From positions 1 to 13,059 of the forward strand of contig CALCSH010000310.1 of NCBI GenBank assembly GCA_937893815.1: DNA of 13,059 nt, written 5' to 3'. The DNA is from an uncultured Anaerolineae bacterium (GTDB lineage: Bacteria > Chloroflexota > Anaerolineae > Anaerolineales > UBA11858). The translations under genes and the position numbers were made by a program. Below the pieces are notes generated by a model, which was given only the letters and a program-made list of their open reading frames with translations, did not search any database and had not been told where the DNA came from. Below, piece by piece: positions 6,558 through 13,002 of the stretch (the first letter of the stretch is position 1; each line of letters starts with the position of its first letter).

Positions 6558-7376
6558 TTATCCTTTTAGCGAACCTGCTAACAAGCCGCGCAGGAAATAG
6601 CGTCCCAAGAAAATATAGACGAGCAAGGTGGGTAACGCCGCCAGCAATGAACCGGCCATTTGCACATTCCAAGCGATGATTTGGCTGCCTGCCATATTAT
6701 TGAGTGCAACGGTGATCGGCCAATCTGTATTGCCGGTGAGGATGACCGCGAACAGGAAGTCGTTCCAGGCAGATGTGAATTGCCAAATCAGCACTACAAC
6801 AAAACTGGGAATTGATATGGGCAACAGGATATGCCGGTAGACCCCTAGCATATCCGCGCCGTCAATTTTAGCAGCTTCAAGCAATTCTTGCGGCAAACTA
6901 GCATAGTAATTTCGAAAGGTCAGGGTTGTGATAGGAATGCCATAGATGATATGTGCCATCGCCAAGCCCGCCAAACCCTTTATCCCAATCACATTCATAA
7001 ATTGCACCAGCGGGATGATGATACTCTGGTACGGAATAAACATACCAAACAAGATGAAGGGGAAAATGATATCCGCACCGCGGAATTTCCATTTGGCGAG
7101 AACAAAACCATTCAGGGAGCCAAGCATCGAAGAGATCAGTGCCGCCGGAATTACCATGATAAAGCTGTTCTTCAGCGATGGCGCCAGATGCTTAAAGGCT
7201 TCTATATAATTATCAAAAGCGATGCCATGTGGCAAATTCCACATGGTTTTAAGATCAACTTCGGCAAAGCTCTTGAAGCCAGTTGCGAGAATTACATACA
7301 TCGGTATGAGATAGAACACCGCCATGGCAATCAGTGGAACGTAGAGCCAGTTTTTTCCAATGCGAAATTTGTTCAT
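6558..7376 (-). CDS. CUT1-type sugar ABC permease, MalG-like
   Basis: The 272-residue membrane protein has about six predicted membrane segments. The MetI/MalG-family EAA loop is clear at about residues 167-186 (EAAKIDGADMLGVYRHILLP), the site that docks the ATPase. Length and the C-terminal GRYFLRGLLAGSLKG ending are typical of MalG-type partners in CUT1 importers. The start overlaps the stop of the preceding permease gene as ATGA, and GGAG lies 8 nt upstream, so the two are translationally coupled and surely form a pair. No MalK-type ATPase with the usual C-terminal regulatory domain is in the window. The ATPase is either the CUT2-type protein next door or a shared MsmK/MalK-like one elsewhere. 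Confidence 0.95.
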   Translation of the reverse strand: MNKFRIGKNWLYVPLIAMAVFYLIPMYVILATGFKSFAEVDLKTMWNLPHGIAFDNYIEAFKHLAPSLKNSFIMVIPAALISSMLGSLNGFVLAKWKFRGADIIFPFILFGMFIPYQSIIIPLVQFMNVIGIKGLAGLAMAHIIYGIPITTLTFRNYYASLPQELLEAAKIDGADMLGVYRHILLPISIPSFVVVLIWQFTSAWNDFLFAVILTGNTDWPITVALNNMAGSQIIAWNVQMAGSLLAALPTLLVYIFLGRYFLRGLLAGSLKG

Positions 7377-8260
7377 TGCTGGGTCTCCGTCTTTAGTGTG
7401 TAGCGAATATACGGAATGATCAGTACCGCCACACTGATCAGCAGCAGAATGCCGATGGCTGCACCGCGGGCATAGAATAGACCGTCAAATGTTGTTTGCC
7501 ACATATAGATAGCAGGCACATCCAAGGGTAGCTGTTTTCCTGCTATAGCAATAATCAAATCAAATACCTTCAGGGACATATGACCCAAGATGATCAAAGC
7601 GCTCAATGTGACAGGGGCTAATAATGGTAGGATGATATTCCGATAGATTTGGATTTCATTGGCGCCGTCAATTTGCGCGGCTTCTCGCAATTCATGTGGA
7701 ATCGAGCGCAAACCGGCCAAATATAAGGCCATCGTATACCCTGACATCTGCCATATCGCCGCCAGGGCAATTGCAGCCATCCCCCAGATGGGAGTCGTAT
7801 GCCATTTATTGACCAGAAAATCCAGATGGAGCGATGTAAATAAAAGATTAAACCCGCTCATACGGGATCCTTCGGCAGGATTCATCAACCAACGCCAGAC
7901 GACCCCGGTCACGATATAGGATATTGCCATCGGGAAAAGAAATAGACTTCGAAAAAAGCCTTCCCCTTTCAAACCCTGGTCCAACATGACTGCCAGGAAA
8001 AAGCCTAATAAAATACTTCCAACGACAAATACACTGGTAAATATCAATGTATTGCGCACATCAACATGAAAACGGGGATCAGAAAATAATGCCAAATAGT
8101 TCTTCAAACCGGCCCAGGAATAATCTGGGTTCAAGCCTTTCCAATTGCTAAGTGAAACACGCACAGACCAGCCGATAAAACCATATACAAAAATCAATAG
8201 TGCCAAAATGGATGGGGAAATCAGGAGGATGGAAAGATAGCGATCCTTGTCTTTAAACAT
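7373..8260 (-). CDS. CUT1-type sugar ABC permease, MalF/UgpA-like
   Basis: The 295-residue protein has about six predicted membrane segments and an EAA loop at about 193-212 (EAAQIDGANEIQIYRNIILP), as in MalF/UgpA/GtsB permeases. The frame is open to 8368, but that start would lie inside the binding-protein gene and the transcribed hairpin. The ATG at 8260 has GCGAGG 7 nt upstream and begins MFKDKDRYLSILL, a normal N-terminus for the family. It lies 73 bp after the stop of the fused binding-protein gene and overlaps the MalG-like gene by 4 bp. It would work with the MalE-type half of the fused binding protein to pass a sugar or oligosaccharide across the membrane; the specific substrate is not visible. 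Confidence 0.93.
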   Translation of the reverse strand: MFKDKDRYLSILLISPSILALLIFVYGFIGWSVRVSLSNWKGLNPDYSWAGLKNYLALFSDPRFHVDVRNTLIFTSVFVVGSILLGFFLAVMLDQGLKGEGFFRSLFLFPMAISYIVTGVVWRWLMNPAEGSRMSGFNLLFTSLHLDFLVNKWHTTPIWGMAAIALAAIWQMSGYTMALYLAGLRSIPHELREAAQIDGANEIQIYRNIILPLLAPVTLSALIILGHMSLKVFDLIIAIAGKQLPLDVPAIYMWQTTFDGLFYARGAAIGILLLISVAVLIIPYIRYTLKTETQQ

Positions 8261-8266
8261 AATACG

Positions 8267-8272
8267 ACCTCG
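8267..8272 (-). promoter_or_regulatory. Ribosome site fixing the MalF-like permease start
   Basis: On the minus strand CGAGGT lies about 6-7 nt before the ATG at 8260, downstream of the hairpin. It favours this start over those further upstream, which would put coding sequence inside the hairpin. Confidence 0.7.
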
Positions 8273-8280
8273 CTTTAAAG

Positions 8281-8319
8281 AAATCATTGAGGCCCCACAA
8301 AATGGAGCCTCAATGATTT
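8281..8319 (-). terminator. Intercistronic hairpin after the binding-protein gene
   Basis: Arms 8281-8293 and 8307-8319 are perfect 13-bp complements (AAATCATTGAGGC in one), with further pairing near the 13-nt loop. On the minus strand the stem begins 14 nt after the binding-protein stop and is followed by a short T-rich stretch, TTTCTTT. The tract is weaker than that at 4448, so partial termination or 3' protection is more likely than a full stop, letting binding protein be made in excess over permease. Confidence 0.75.
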
Positions 8320-8333
8320 TACACACTAGTCGT

Positions 8334-10667
8334 TTACTGGCAAGGGCCAGAGCTTGCGCAAGCAGCAACCAGAGCGGATTGGAATGCAGCCACGTCTGGG
8401 CCAGCCATGAACAAACCTAAAGCTGTATCAATCTCGGATTTCCAGGAGTCATTGGCAACTACACCGTGGGTCAAGGAACCAACAACGACGTTGCTGGCCC
8501 AGTCATCCATGGCGGATTGCAAGTATACACCGAATAGGGCTGGATCGCAGTCGGTGCGAGCGCAGATCGAACCTTTGACAGGATTGAAGGCTTCTTGTCC
8601 AGCCTTGGAGCCAGCAATCGTCAGCCATGCAGTAGCGCCTTCGGGGTGCGGTGCGCCGACTGCCTGCGTGAAGGAGTCAGACAGGAACTGGAAGACGCCA
8701 ACACTACCGGGAACAGGAGCCCAGCCGTAGTCAACCATCGGCTCTTTGCCAAGTTCAATGAAGTACCCGGCAGCCCAGTCACCCATTACGTTGAACGCAG
8801 CATCGCCGTTCACCACAAGCTGAGCAGCATCCTGCCAAGACAGGGAGGCTGCATCGGAGTTTGTGTACGTCAAAACTTTGGAGAAGTCATCCAGAGCAGC
8901 TGTGACATCAGCACTTGCCCAGTCTGTCGAGCCATCCCATAAGCCATTGTAGGCATCAGCACCGAGAGAACCCAACAAAACGGTTTCCATCAGGTGCATC
9001 TGGGTCCATTGCTCACCCAGAGCTAGCGGAGTTACACCAGCAGCCTGAAGGGTGTCCATCGCGGCAAACCATTCGTCCATTGTGGTCGGAACGGCCACGT
9101 CGTTGGCTTCCAGAATGGCGGGGTTGTACCACATCACATTGGCGCGGTGGATATTGACAGGCACCGAATAGATGTTGCCATCCTGCGAGATCAGCGGGAT
9201 GAGGGTCTCGGGCATCACAGCCAGCCAATTTTGAGCTTCATACAGGTCATTGAGCGGTTCAATCTGACCACCGGCGACATAGGTGCCGATCAATTCCTGA
9301 CCAGCGTGACCCTGCCAGCTATCGGGCGGATCACCGGATTGCAAACGAGTGGCCAATACTGCGCGTGCGTTTGTGCCTGCACCACCCGCAACTGTTGCGT
9401 TGATGAACTCAACATCAGGATATTCTGCGCCAAAGATACCGATCATGGCTTCGAGGCCAGCAGCTTCGCCGCCACCGGTCCACCAGGAGAAGACTTCCAC
9501 CTGGGTAGCGGGCATCGCTGCACCACCATCCAAGCCAGTGAAATCACCAGCGGGCCAATACCCGGAGTCAATGATGGCTGACTGCACATTAGCAGCATCA
9601 ACCGAAACAACAACCGAGGGTTTGGCCGGGACATCTTTAACACCATTATTGTAGGTGTTGGTTTGCGGCGGGGTATTGCCCTCGAGATAAGCAACCGCGG
9701 CACTGATGGCATCCGCAACCAATGTGCGAACATCCTTCAAGACAGTCATGGACTGCTTGCCGTCGATGATGTACTGAACAGAGGCTTCTTCGGCATCCTG
9801 ACCGGTGACAATATAGCTGCTCACATCAGCGTCGGCGCCAAAAGCATCGGCGATCGCGCGAGCCGTACCATCATTCGGAGCCAGAATGAAGACAGCACCT
9901 TTATCTTCAGCCGTCGCAACTGTCAGGTTGGCTTCGGCCAAGTTCTTGGCGGTGTTAAAATCCCAGTTGGTGGTGATCTGACCAATGATCTTGCCCATCT
10001 CGTCACGGCTCAACTCTGCTTTGTCTTGCAAAGCAAGCGCTTCACTGGAGTTCTTGATCACGAATGTGCCATCGGCGATCTTGGGTTGTAAAACATTCCA
10101 GGCACCCTGGAAGAACAAGAAAGCGTTGTTGTCAGAAGCGGCACCCGCGTACAGGTACAGTGGGTTACCAGCACCTGAGGCCTTGTCAACCAGGTATTGC
10201 GCTTGAGCTTCGCCCACCGCAATGCTGTCGAAGGTGACGTAGTAATCAACTGCTTCGGTGTCGAGGATTAGGCGGTCGTAAGCAATCACCTTTACACCCG
10301 CGGCAGCAGCGGCTTCAGCGGCAGCAGCGGCGGCAGCGCCATCCTGAGGGGTCAGAATCAGCACTTTGACGCCTTTTGTGATCAGGTCTTCAACGTTGGA
10401 TTTTTCTTTGGCAGAATCACCCTGGCTGAAGAGAATCTCTACGTCGTAGCCCGCAGCTCCGAGCGCTTCCTTGAAGCGAGTCTCATCCTGAATCCAGCGC
10501 GGCTCGTCTTTGGTCGGCAAAACGATGCCGACGGCCAACTTCCCACCATCGGCGGGGGCGGCTGCATCTTCTGCGGGCGCGGCCGGGCTACAAGCCACGA
10601 GCAGTACGCCTGCAATAATCAGCAGCGCAATGAACAGTAGTACCGAGCGAAAGTTCTTTGGGAACAT
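8334..10667 (-). CDS. Fused dual sugar-binding lipoprotein: XylF/ChvE-type plus MalE-type
   Basis: This 777-residue protein is about twice the family length. Residues 1-26 are a lipoprotein signal ending in lipobox LVAC (C26), followed by an Ala/Pro/Asp-rich tether. Residues 43-375 are a complete xylose/ChvE-type periplasmic-binding domain: GIVLPTKDEPRW at its start, AYDRLI (129-134), VTGQDAE (287-293) and the terminal DSGYWPAGDF (367-376). A short linker leads to residues 388-777, a complete family-1 (MalE-like) binding domain beginning VEVFSWWTGGGE and ending near two Cys (about 771 and 776). The second half has no signal peptide of its own, so this is a built fusion rather than two genes with a lost stop. 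AAGGAG lies 6 nt before the ATG. It leads an operon with both CUT1 and CUT2 permeases, matching its two halves. The sugars bound are unknown. Confidence 0.92.
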   Translation of the reverse strand: MFPKNFRSVLLFIALLIIAGVLLVACSPAAPAEDAAAPADGGKLAVGIVLPTKDEPRWIQDETRFKEALGAAGYDVEILFSQGDSAKEKSNVEDLITKGVKVLILTPQDGAAAAAAAEAAAAAGVKVIAYDRLILDTEAVDYYVTFDSIAVGEAQAQYLVDKASGAGNPLYLYAGAASDNNAFLFFQGAWNVLQPKIADGTFVIKNSSEALALQDKAELSRDEMGKIIGQITTNWDFNTAKNLAEANLTVATAEDKGAVFILAPNDGTARAIADAFGADADVSSYIVTGQDAEEASVQYIIDGKQSMTVLKDVRTLVADAISAAVAYLEGNTPPQTNTYNNGVKDVPAKPSVVVSVDAANVQSAIIDSGYWPAGDFTGLDGGAAMPATQVEVFSWWTGGGEAAGLEAMIGIFGAEYPDVEFINATVAGGAGTNARAVLATRLQSGDPPDSWQGHAGQELIGTYVAGGQIEPLNDLYEAQNWLAVMPETLIPLISQDGNIYSVPVNIHRANVMWYNPAILEANDVAVPTTMDEWFAAMDTLQAAGVTPLALGEQWTQMHLMETVLLGSLGADAYNGLWDGSTDWASADVTAALDDFSKVLTYTNSDAASLSWQDAAQLVVNGDAAFNVMGDWAAGYFIELGKEPMVDYGWAPVPGSVGVFQFLSDSFTQAVGAPHPEGATAWLTIAGSKAGQEAFNPVKGSICARTDCDPALFGVYLQSAMDDWASNVVVGSLTHGVVANDSWKSEIDTALGLFMAGPDVAAFQSALVAACASSGPCQ

Positions 10668-10734
10668 GATACTCTCCTTAGAGTTGTTTATTTATTGAGT
10701 AAACGGGGGAACACGGATATAGTTAGTCTTCTAT

Positions 10735-10753
10735 GTTTCACCTCCTTTGAAAC
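10735..10753 (-). promoter_or_regulatory. Shine-Dalgarno-like element in a hairpin loop, far upstream of the binding-protein start
   Basis: The minus strand reads GTTTCAAAGGAGGTGAAAC: 6-bp complementary arms with AAGGAGG in the 7-nt loop. The AAAGGAGGTG core (10748-10739) is about 72 nt before the ATG at 10667, which has its own AAGGAG. The same core and spacing occur before the lipoprotein gene at 139. A ribosome-bound mRNA stabiliser or standby site is a reasonable reading, but inferred. Confidence 0.5.
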
Positions 10754-10797
10754 GTATGATGACAGCAAATATTCGCAGAAGCCCCTTCAACAAGGCG

Positions 10798-10827
10798 CTT
10801 ATATGTCAGGATTTACGTATTTGGGAA
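10798..10827 (-). promoter_or_regulatory. Candidate promoter of the transporter operon
   Basis: On the minus strand TTCCCA (10827-10822), an 18-bp spacer and TATAAG (10803-10798) match consensus at 4 and 5 of 6 positions. The leader would be about 120 nt and include the upstream Shine-Dalgarno-like element. A half of the inverted repeat at 10810 fills the spacer. The weak -35 would suit an activated promoter. Confidence 0.35.
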
Positions 10828-10895
10828 GAAGCCCGAAAACTGGAATGTATATCAAGCACCTGCTTTCGGTATTTTTTCAGTGGGCTACGTAAATC
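10810..10895. repeat. Separated 10-bp inverted repeat, candidate paired regulator sites
   Basis: GATTTACGTA (10810-10819) and its exact complement TACGTAAATC (10886-10895) lie 76 bp apart centre to centre, close to seven helical turns. Each contains the palindrome TACGTA. One copy sits in the spacer of the candidate transporter promoter, the other upstream of it. Binding by the response regulator, possibly with looping, is inference. Confidence 0.4.
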
Positions 10896-10970
10896 ATCGT
10901 TCGGCAATCTCTGCTAGTATAATGGTAACGAAGATTCTTCCCTAATCCCCCCCTTTTTCCCCACTTCATG

Positions 10971-10987
10971 TAGGGGATTCCCCCCTA
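10971..10987. promoter_or_regulatory. G/C-tract palindrome, candidate regulator site
   Basis: TAGGGG and CCCCTA flank a 5-bp centre. A related GGGAACTAC and GGGATTCGTAG pair follows within 40 bp. The site is about 140 bp upstream of the response-regulator start and could bind that protein's LuxR-type HTH domain. Evidence is symmetry and position only. Confidence 0.3.
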
Positions 10988-11094
10988 TTTAACTGGGATT
11001 CGTAGTCTTTTGGGAACTACCATAAGAAAACCCACAATTAGGGGTATTGTGAACAGCTACCACGGGGCCTCCTAGAGATCCGGTCTCATCGTTC

Positions 11095-11122
11095 TTGTTC
11101 AAAATCCGCATAGTGGTAAGAT
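11095..11122 (+). promoter_or_regulatory. Candidate promoter giving a leaderless response-regulator mRNA
   Basis: TTGTTC (11095-11100), a 16-bp spacer and TAAGAT (11117-11122) lie directly before the gene. The ATG at 11129 is 6 bp past the -10, where transcription itself would start, and no clear ribosome site precedes it. A leaderless transcript would explain both. Confidence 0.4.
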
Positions 11123-11128
11123 TCTCTT

Positions 11129-12178
11129 ATGCGAACGACACGAATACTACTTGCAGACGATCATGCGGTCGTGCGTGCAGGCATCCGCAAAGTTGTTGAA
11201 GAAATTCCCGGCCTCGAAGTGGTTGCAGAAGTGAGTGATGGGCCTTCCCTTTTGGAGCATCTCGCACTCGAACAACCTGACTTTTTACTGGTGGATATCA
11301 GTATGCCAGATTTTGATCCGATACGAAGCATCAATCAAATTCGTACACAAAATCCGGCGATGAAAATTTTAGTGGTCAGCGCATACGATGATGAGTTTTA
11401 TGTGCACGGCCTATTGGGTGCCGGGGTGAATGGCTATCATCTCAAAGATCAGCCATTAAGCGATTTAAAACTGGCTTTGCAGCAAATTATGGCCGGCGAA
11501 CGCTGGATTTCAAGTCCGTTGATTTCAAAACTAGTGGGCGGGCCAAAACCTGCCCCCACAACACCCTTACTTACGGTCCGGCAACGTGATATTCTGCGGC
11601 TTTTGCAAGAAGGGCTGGATAACCAGAGTATTGCCCTTGAAATGGATTTAAGTGTCAAGACCGTTGAGAATCATTTGACACGCATCTACCGCCAGTTACA
11701 GGTGCAAAGCCGCCTCGAAGCCGTGAATGTTGTCAATCAACATCCTGAAATCCTGGGCATATTAGGACAACAGATTCGCCATAATGAAAATGCCCCCAAA
11801 CAATCATCGCCTGAATATTCAATTCTGGTTGTTGATGACAATCAACGCTATTTGCGCCAGATTCAGCGTATCTTAGCCCGGGTGTGCCCACTTGCTGTAT
11901 TGTTTGAAGCCGATAGTGTTGTTACCGCACAACAGATTTCACAACAAATTCAACCGCGATTGGCCTTTGTGGATGTGGTGCTGGGCGAAGAAGATGGCAT
12001 CCGTTGCGCTCGTCGAATAAAAGCTGTTTCCGAACAATCACGCATTGTGATGATTAGCGCCTACCCCGATCGAGAGTTCCGCCGGTTGAGCATGGAGGCG
12101 GGGGCTGTTGCATTTCTGGACAAAAAAGATCTGGATGCCCGTACGCTCCGTCAGGTAATCGAAGATTTAATCATATGA
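11129..12178 (+). CDS. Response regulator, REC-LuxR HTH-REC
   Basis: The 349-residue product begins as a standard NarL/FixJ-type regulator. The first receiver (1-122) has acidic D10/D11, phospho-acceptor D56 in LLVDISMP, S84 and K106. A LuxR-type HTH follows (148-199, LTVRQRDIL to SRLEAV). It then carries a second full receiver (230-349) with D236/D237, phospho-acceptor D282 in FVDVVLGEEDG, S310 and K332. Family members usually end after the HTH at about 210-220 residues. Both receivers keep all catalytic residues, so each could be phosphorylated. It is divergent from the transporter operon whose last gene encodes a NarL-type histidine kinase, the natural partner since HisKA_3 kinases pair with this regulator class. 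Its likely target is the shared control region. It overlaps the next gene by 4 bp. Confidence 0.9.
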   Translation: MRTTRILLADDHAVVRAGIRKVVEEIPGLEVVAEVSDGPSLLEHLALEQPDFLLVDISMPDFDPIRSINQIRTQNPAMKILVVSAYDDEFYVHGLLGAGVNGYHLKDQPLSDLKLALQQIMAGERWISSPLISKLVGGPKPAPTTPLLTVRQRDILRLLQEGLDNQSIALEMDLSVKTVENHLTRIYRQLQVQSRLEAVNVVNQHPEILGILGQQIRHNENAPKQSSPEYSILVVDDNQRYLRQIQRILARVCPLAVLFEADSVVTAQQISQQIQPRLAFVDVVLGEEDGIRCARRIKAVSEQSRIVMISAYPDREFRRLSMEAGAVAFLDKKDLDARTLRQVIEDLII

Positions 12179-12999
12179 CCTTTCAACACGCAACCTGGCG
12201 GCTGATCAAAACGCCACCCGCGCCCGGAGCCTGGAATATGGCTGTGGACGAAGCGATCCTCGAAGGAATGGGGTGCGGTGACACACCACCGACTCTGCGG
12301 CTGTTTGCCTGGGATCCCCCCTGTTTATCAATTGGCTATGCGCAACCAATAAGCGATATTGATAGAAAAAATATCCTAGCGCGCGGGTGGCACCTGGTAC
12401 GACGATTAACAGGGGGACGCGCCATCTTGCACACCGATGAAATCACCTATTCGGTGATTGGCCCAACTCATGAGCCGCGGCTGGCTGGCAGCGTAATTGA
12501 AAGCTACCAACGGCTTTCACAAGCACTATTGCTGGCCTTGAAATTACTGGAACTCCCTGCACAAGCGCTGCCAAAAATTGTCGATCAGCCAAAATCTTTT
12601 GAGCCAATCTGCTTTGAAGTGCCTTCCCATTATGAAATCACAGTGGCAGGAAAAAAATTAATCGGCAGCGCCCAGGCGCGCAAAAAGGCGGGAATCTTGC
12701 AGCATGGCACACTTCCCCTCCACGGTGACCTCACCCGCATTACGCAAGCCCTGGCTTTCCCTTCTGTTGCTGCGCGTGAACAAGCCGCCCAACGCTTGCT
12801 GGTTCGCGCCACAACCACAGAAGCGATTTTGCAGCGCTACGTCAGTTGGGAGCAGGCTGCCGAGGCTTTTGTTGAGGCATTCTCCCAAACTCTAAATATT
12901 CAGTTGCAACCCGCGGATCTTACACCAACAGAAATCGCGCGCGCCGAAGAACTGGTGAAAGAAAAATACGCTCACCCCGACTGGAATGAGCGTACCTGA
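12175..12999 (+). CDS. lipM: LipM/LplA-type octanoyl/lipoate transferase
   Basis: The 274-residue protein is of the biotin/lipoate ligase fold and close in length to Bacillus LipM (278), which moves octanoyl groups from acyl-carrier protein to lipoyl domains. Visible marks are RRLTGGRAILH (76-86), the acyl-binding loop; a cysteine in PICFEVPSHYE (C146), at the place of the LipM catalytic cysteine; and the lysine in GKKLIGSAQARKKAGILQHG (K161). The cysteine favours a transferase over an ATP-using ligase, but an LplA-like ligase cannot be excluded. Its ATG overlaps the response-regulator stop as ATGA and has no strong ribosome site, so it is probably translated by coupling. A link between lipoylation and sugar sensing is not obvious; it may simply share the promoter. 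Confidence 0.82.
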   Translation: MTFQHATWRLIKTPPAPGAWNMAVDEAILEGMGCGDTPPTLRLFAWDPPCLSIGYAQPISDIDRKNILARGWHLVRRLTGGRAILHTDEITYSVIGPTHEPRLAGSVIESYQRLSQALLLALKLLELPAQALPKIVDQPKSFEPICFEVPSHYEITVAGKKLIGSAQARKKAGILQHGTLPLHGDLTRITQALAFPSVAAREQAAQRLLVRATTTEAILQRYVSWEQAAEAFVEAFSQTLNIQLQPADLTPTEIARAEELVKEKYAHPDWNERT

Positions 13000-13002
13000 A
13001 GA

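Larger units (their letters stand above)
10668..11128. other. 461-bp divergent control region without a gene
   Basis: No convincing coding frame is seen here. It holds the leader and probable promoter of the transporter operon (minus strand), a separated inverted repeat, a G/C-tract palindrome and the probable promoter of the response-regulator gene (plus strand). A TATAAT at 10918-10923 on the plus strand lacks a recognisable -35. Short runs of C and G (10946-10985) are denser than in the flanks. Confidence 0.7.

Noticed and set aside
8261..8368. Longer start for the MalF-like permease
   Set aside because: The extension covers the intercistronic hairpin and the end of the binding-protein gene, and it is not permease-like.
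9490..9560. Two separate binding-protein genes with a lost stop codon
   Set aside because: The second half has no signal peptide or lipobox after the joint, which a read-through of two intact genes would still show.
8407..10206. Several long plus-strand open frames antisense to the binding-protein gene
   Set aside because: They lack ribosome sites and recognisable domains and mirror the GC-rich codons of the real gene.
10296..10340. GCN trinucleotide repeat as a phase-variable tract
   Set aside because: It encodes the Ala-rich helix usual before the GVKVIAYDR motif of this family, with mixed codons. In-frame slippage would not switch the gene off.
10678..10748. Short leader peptide started at the GTG inside AAAGGAGGTG
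   Set aside because: The GTG is part of the Shine-Dalgarno core itself, so the site could not serve it; no other start lies at a usable distance.
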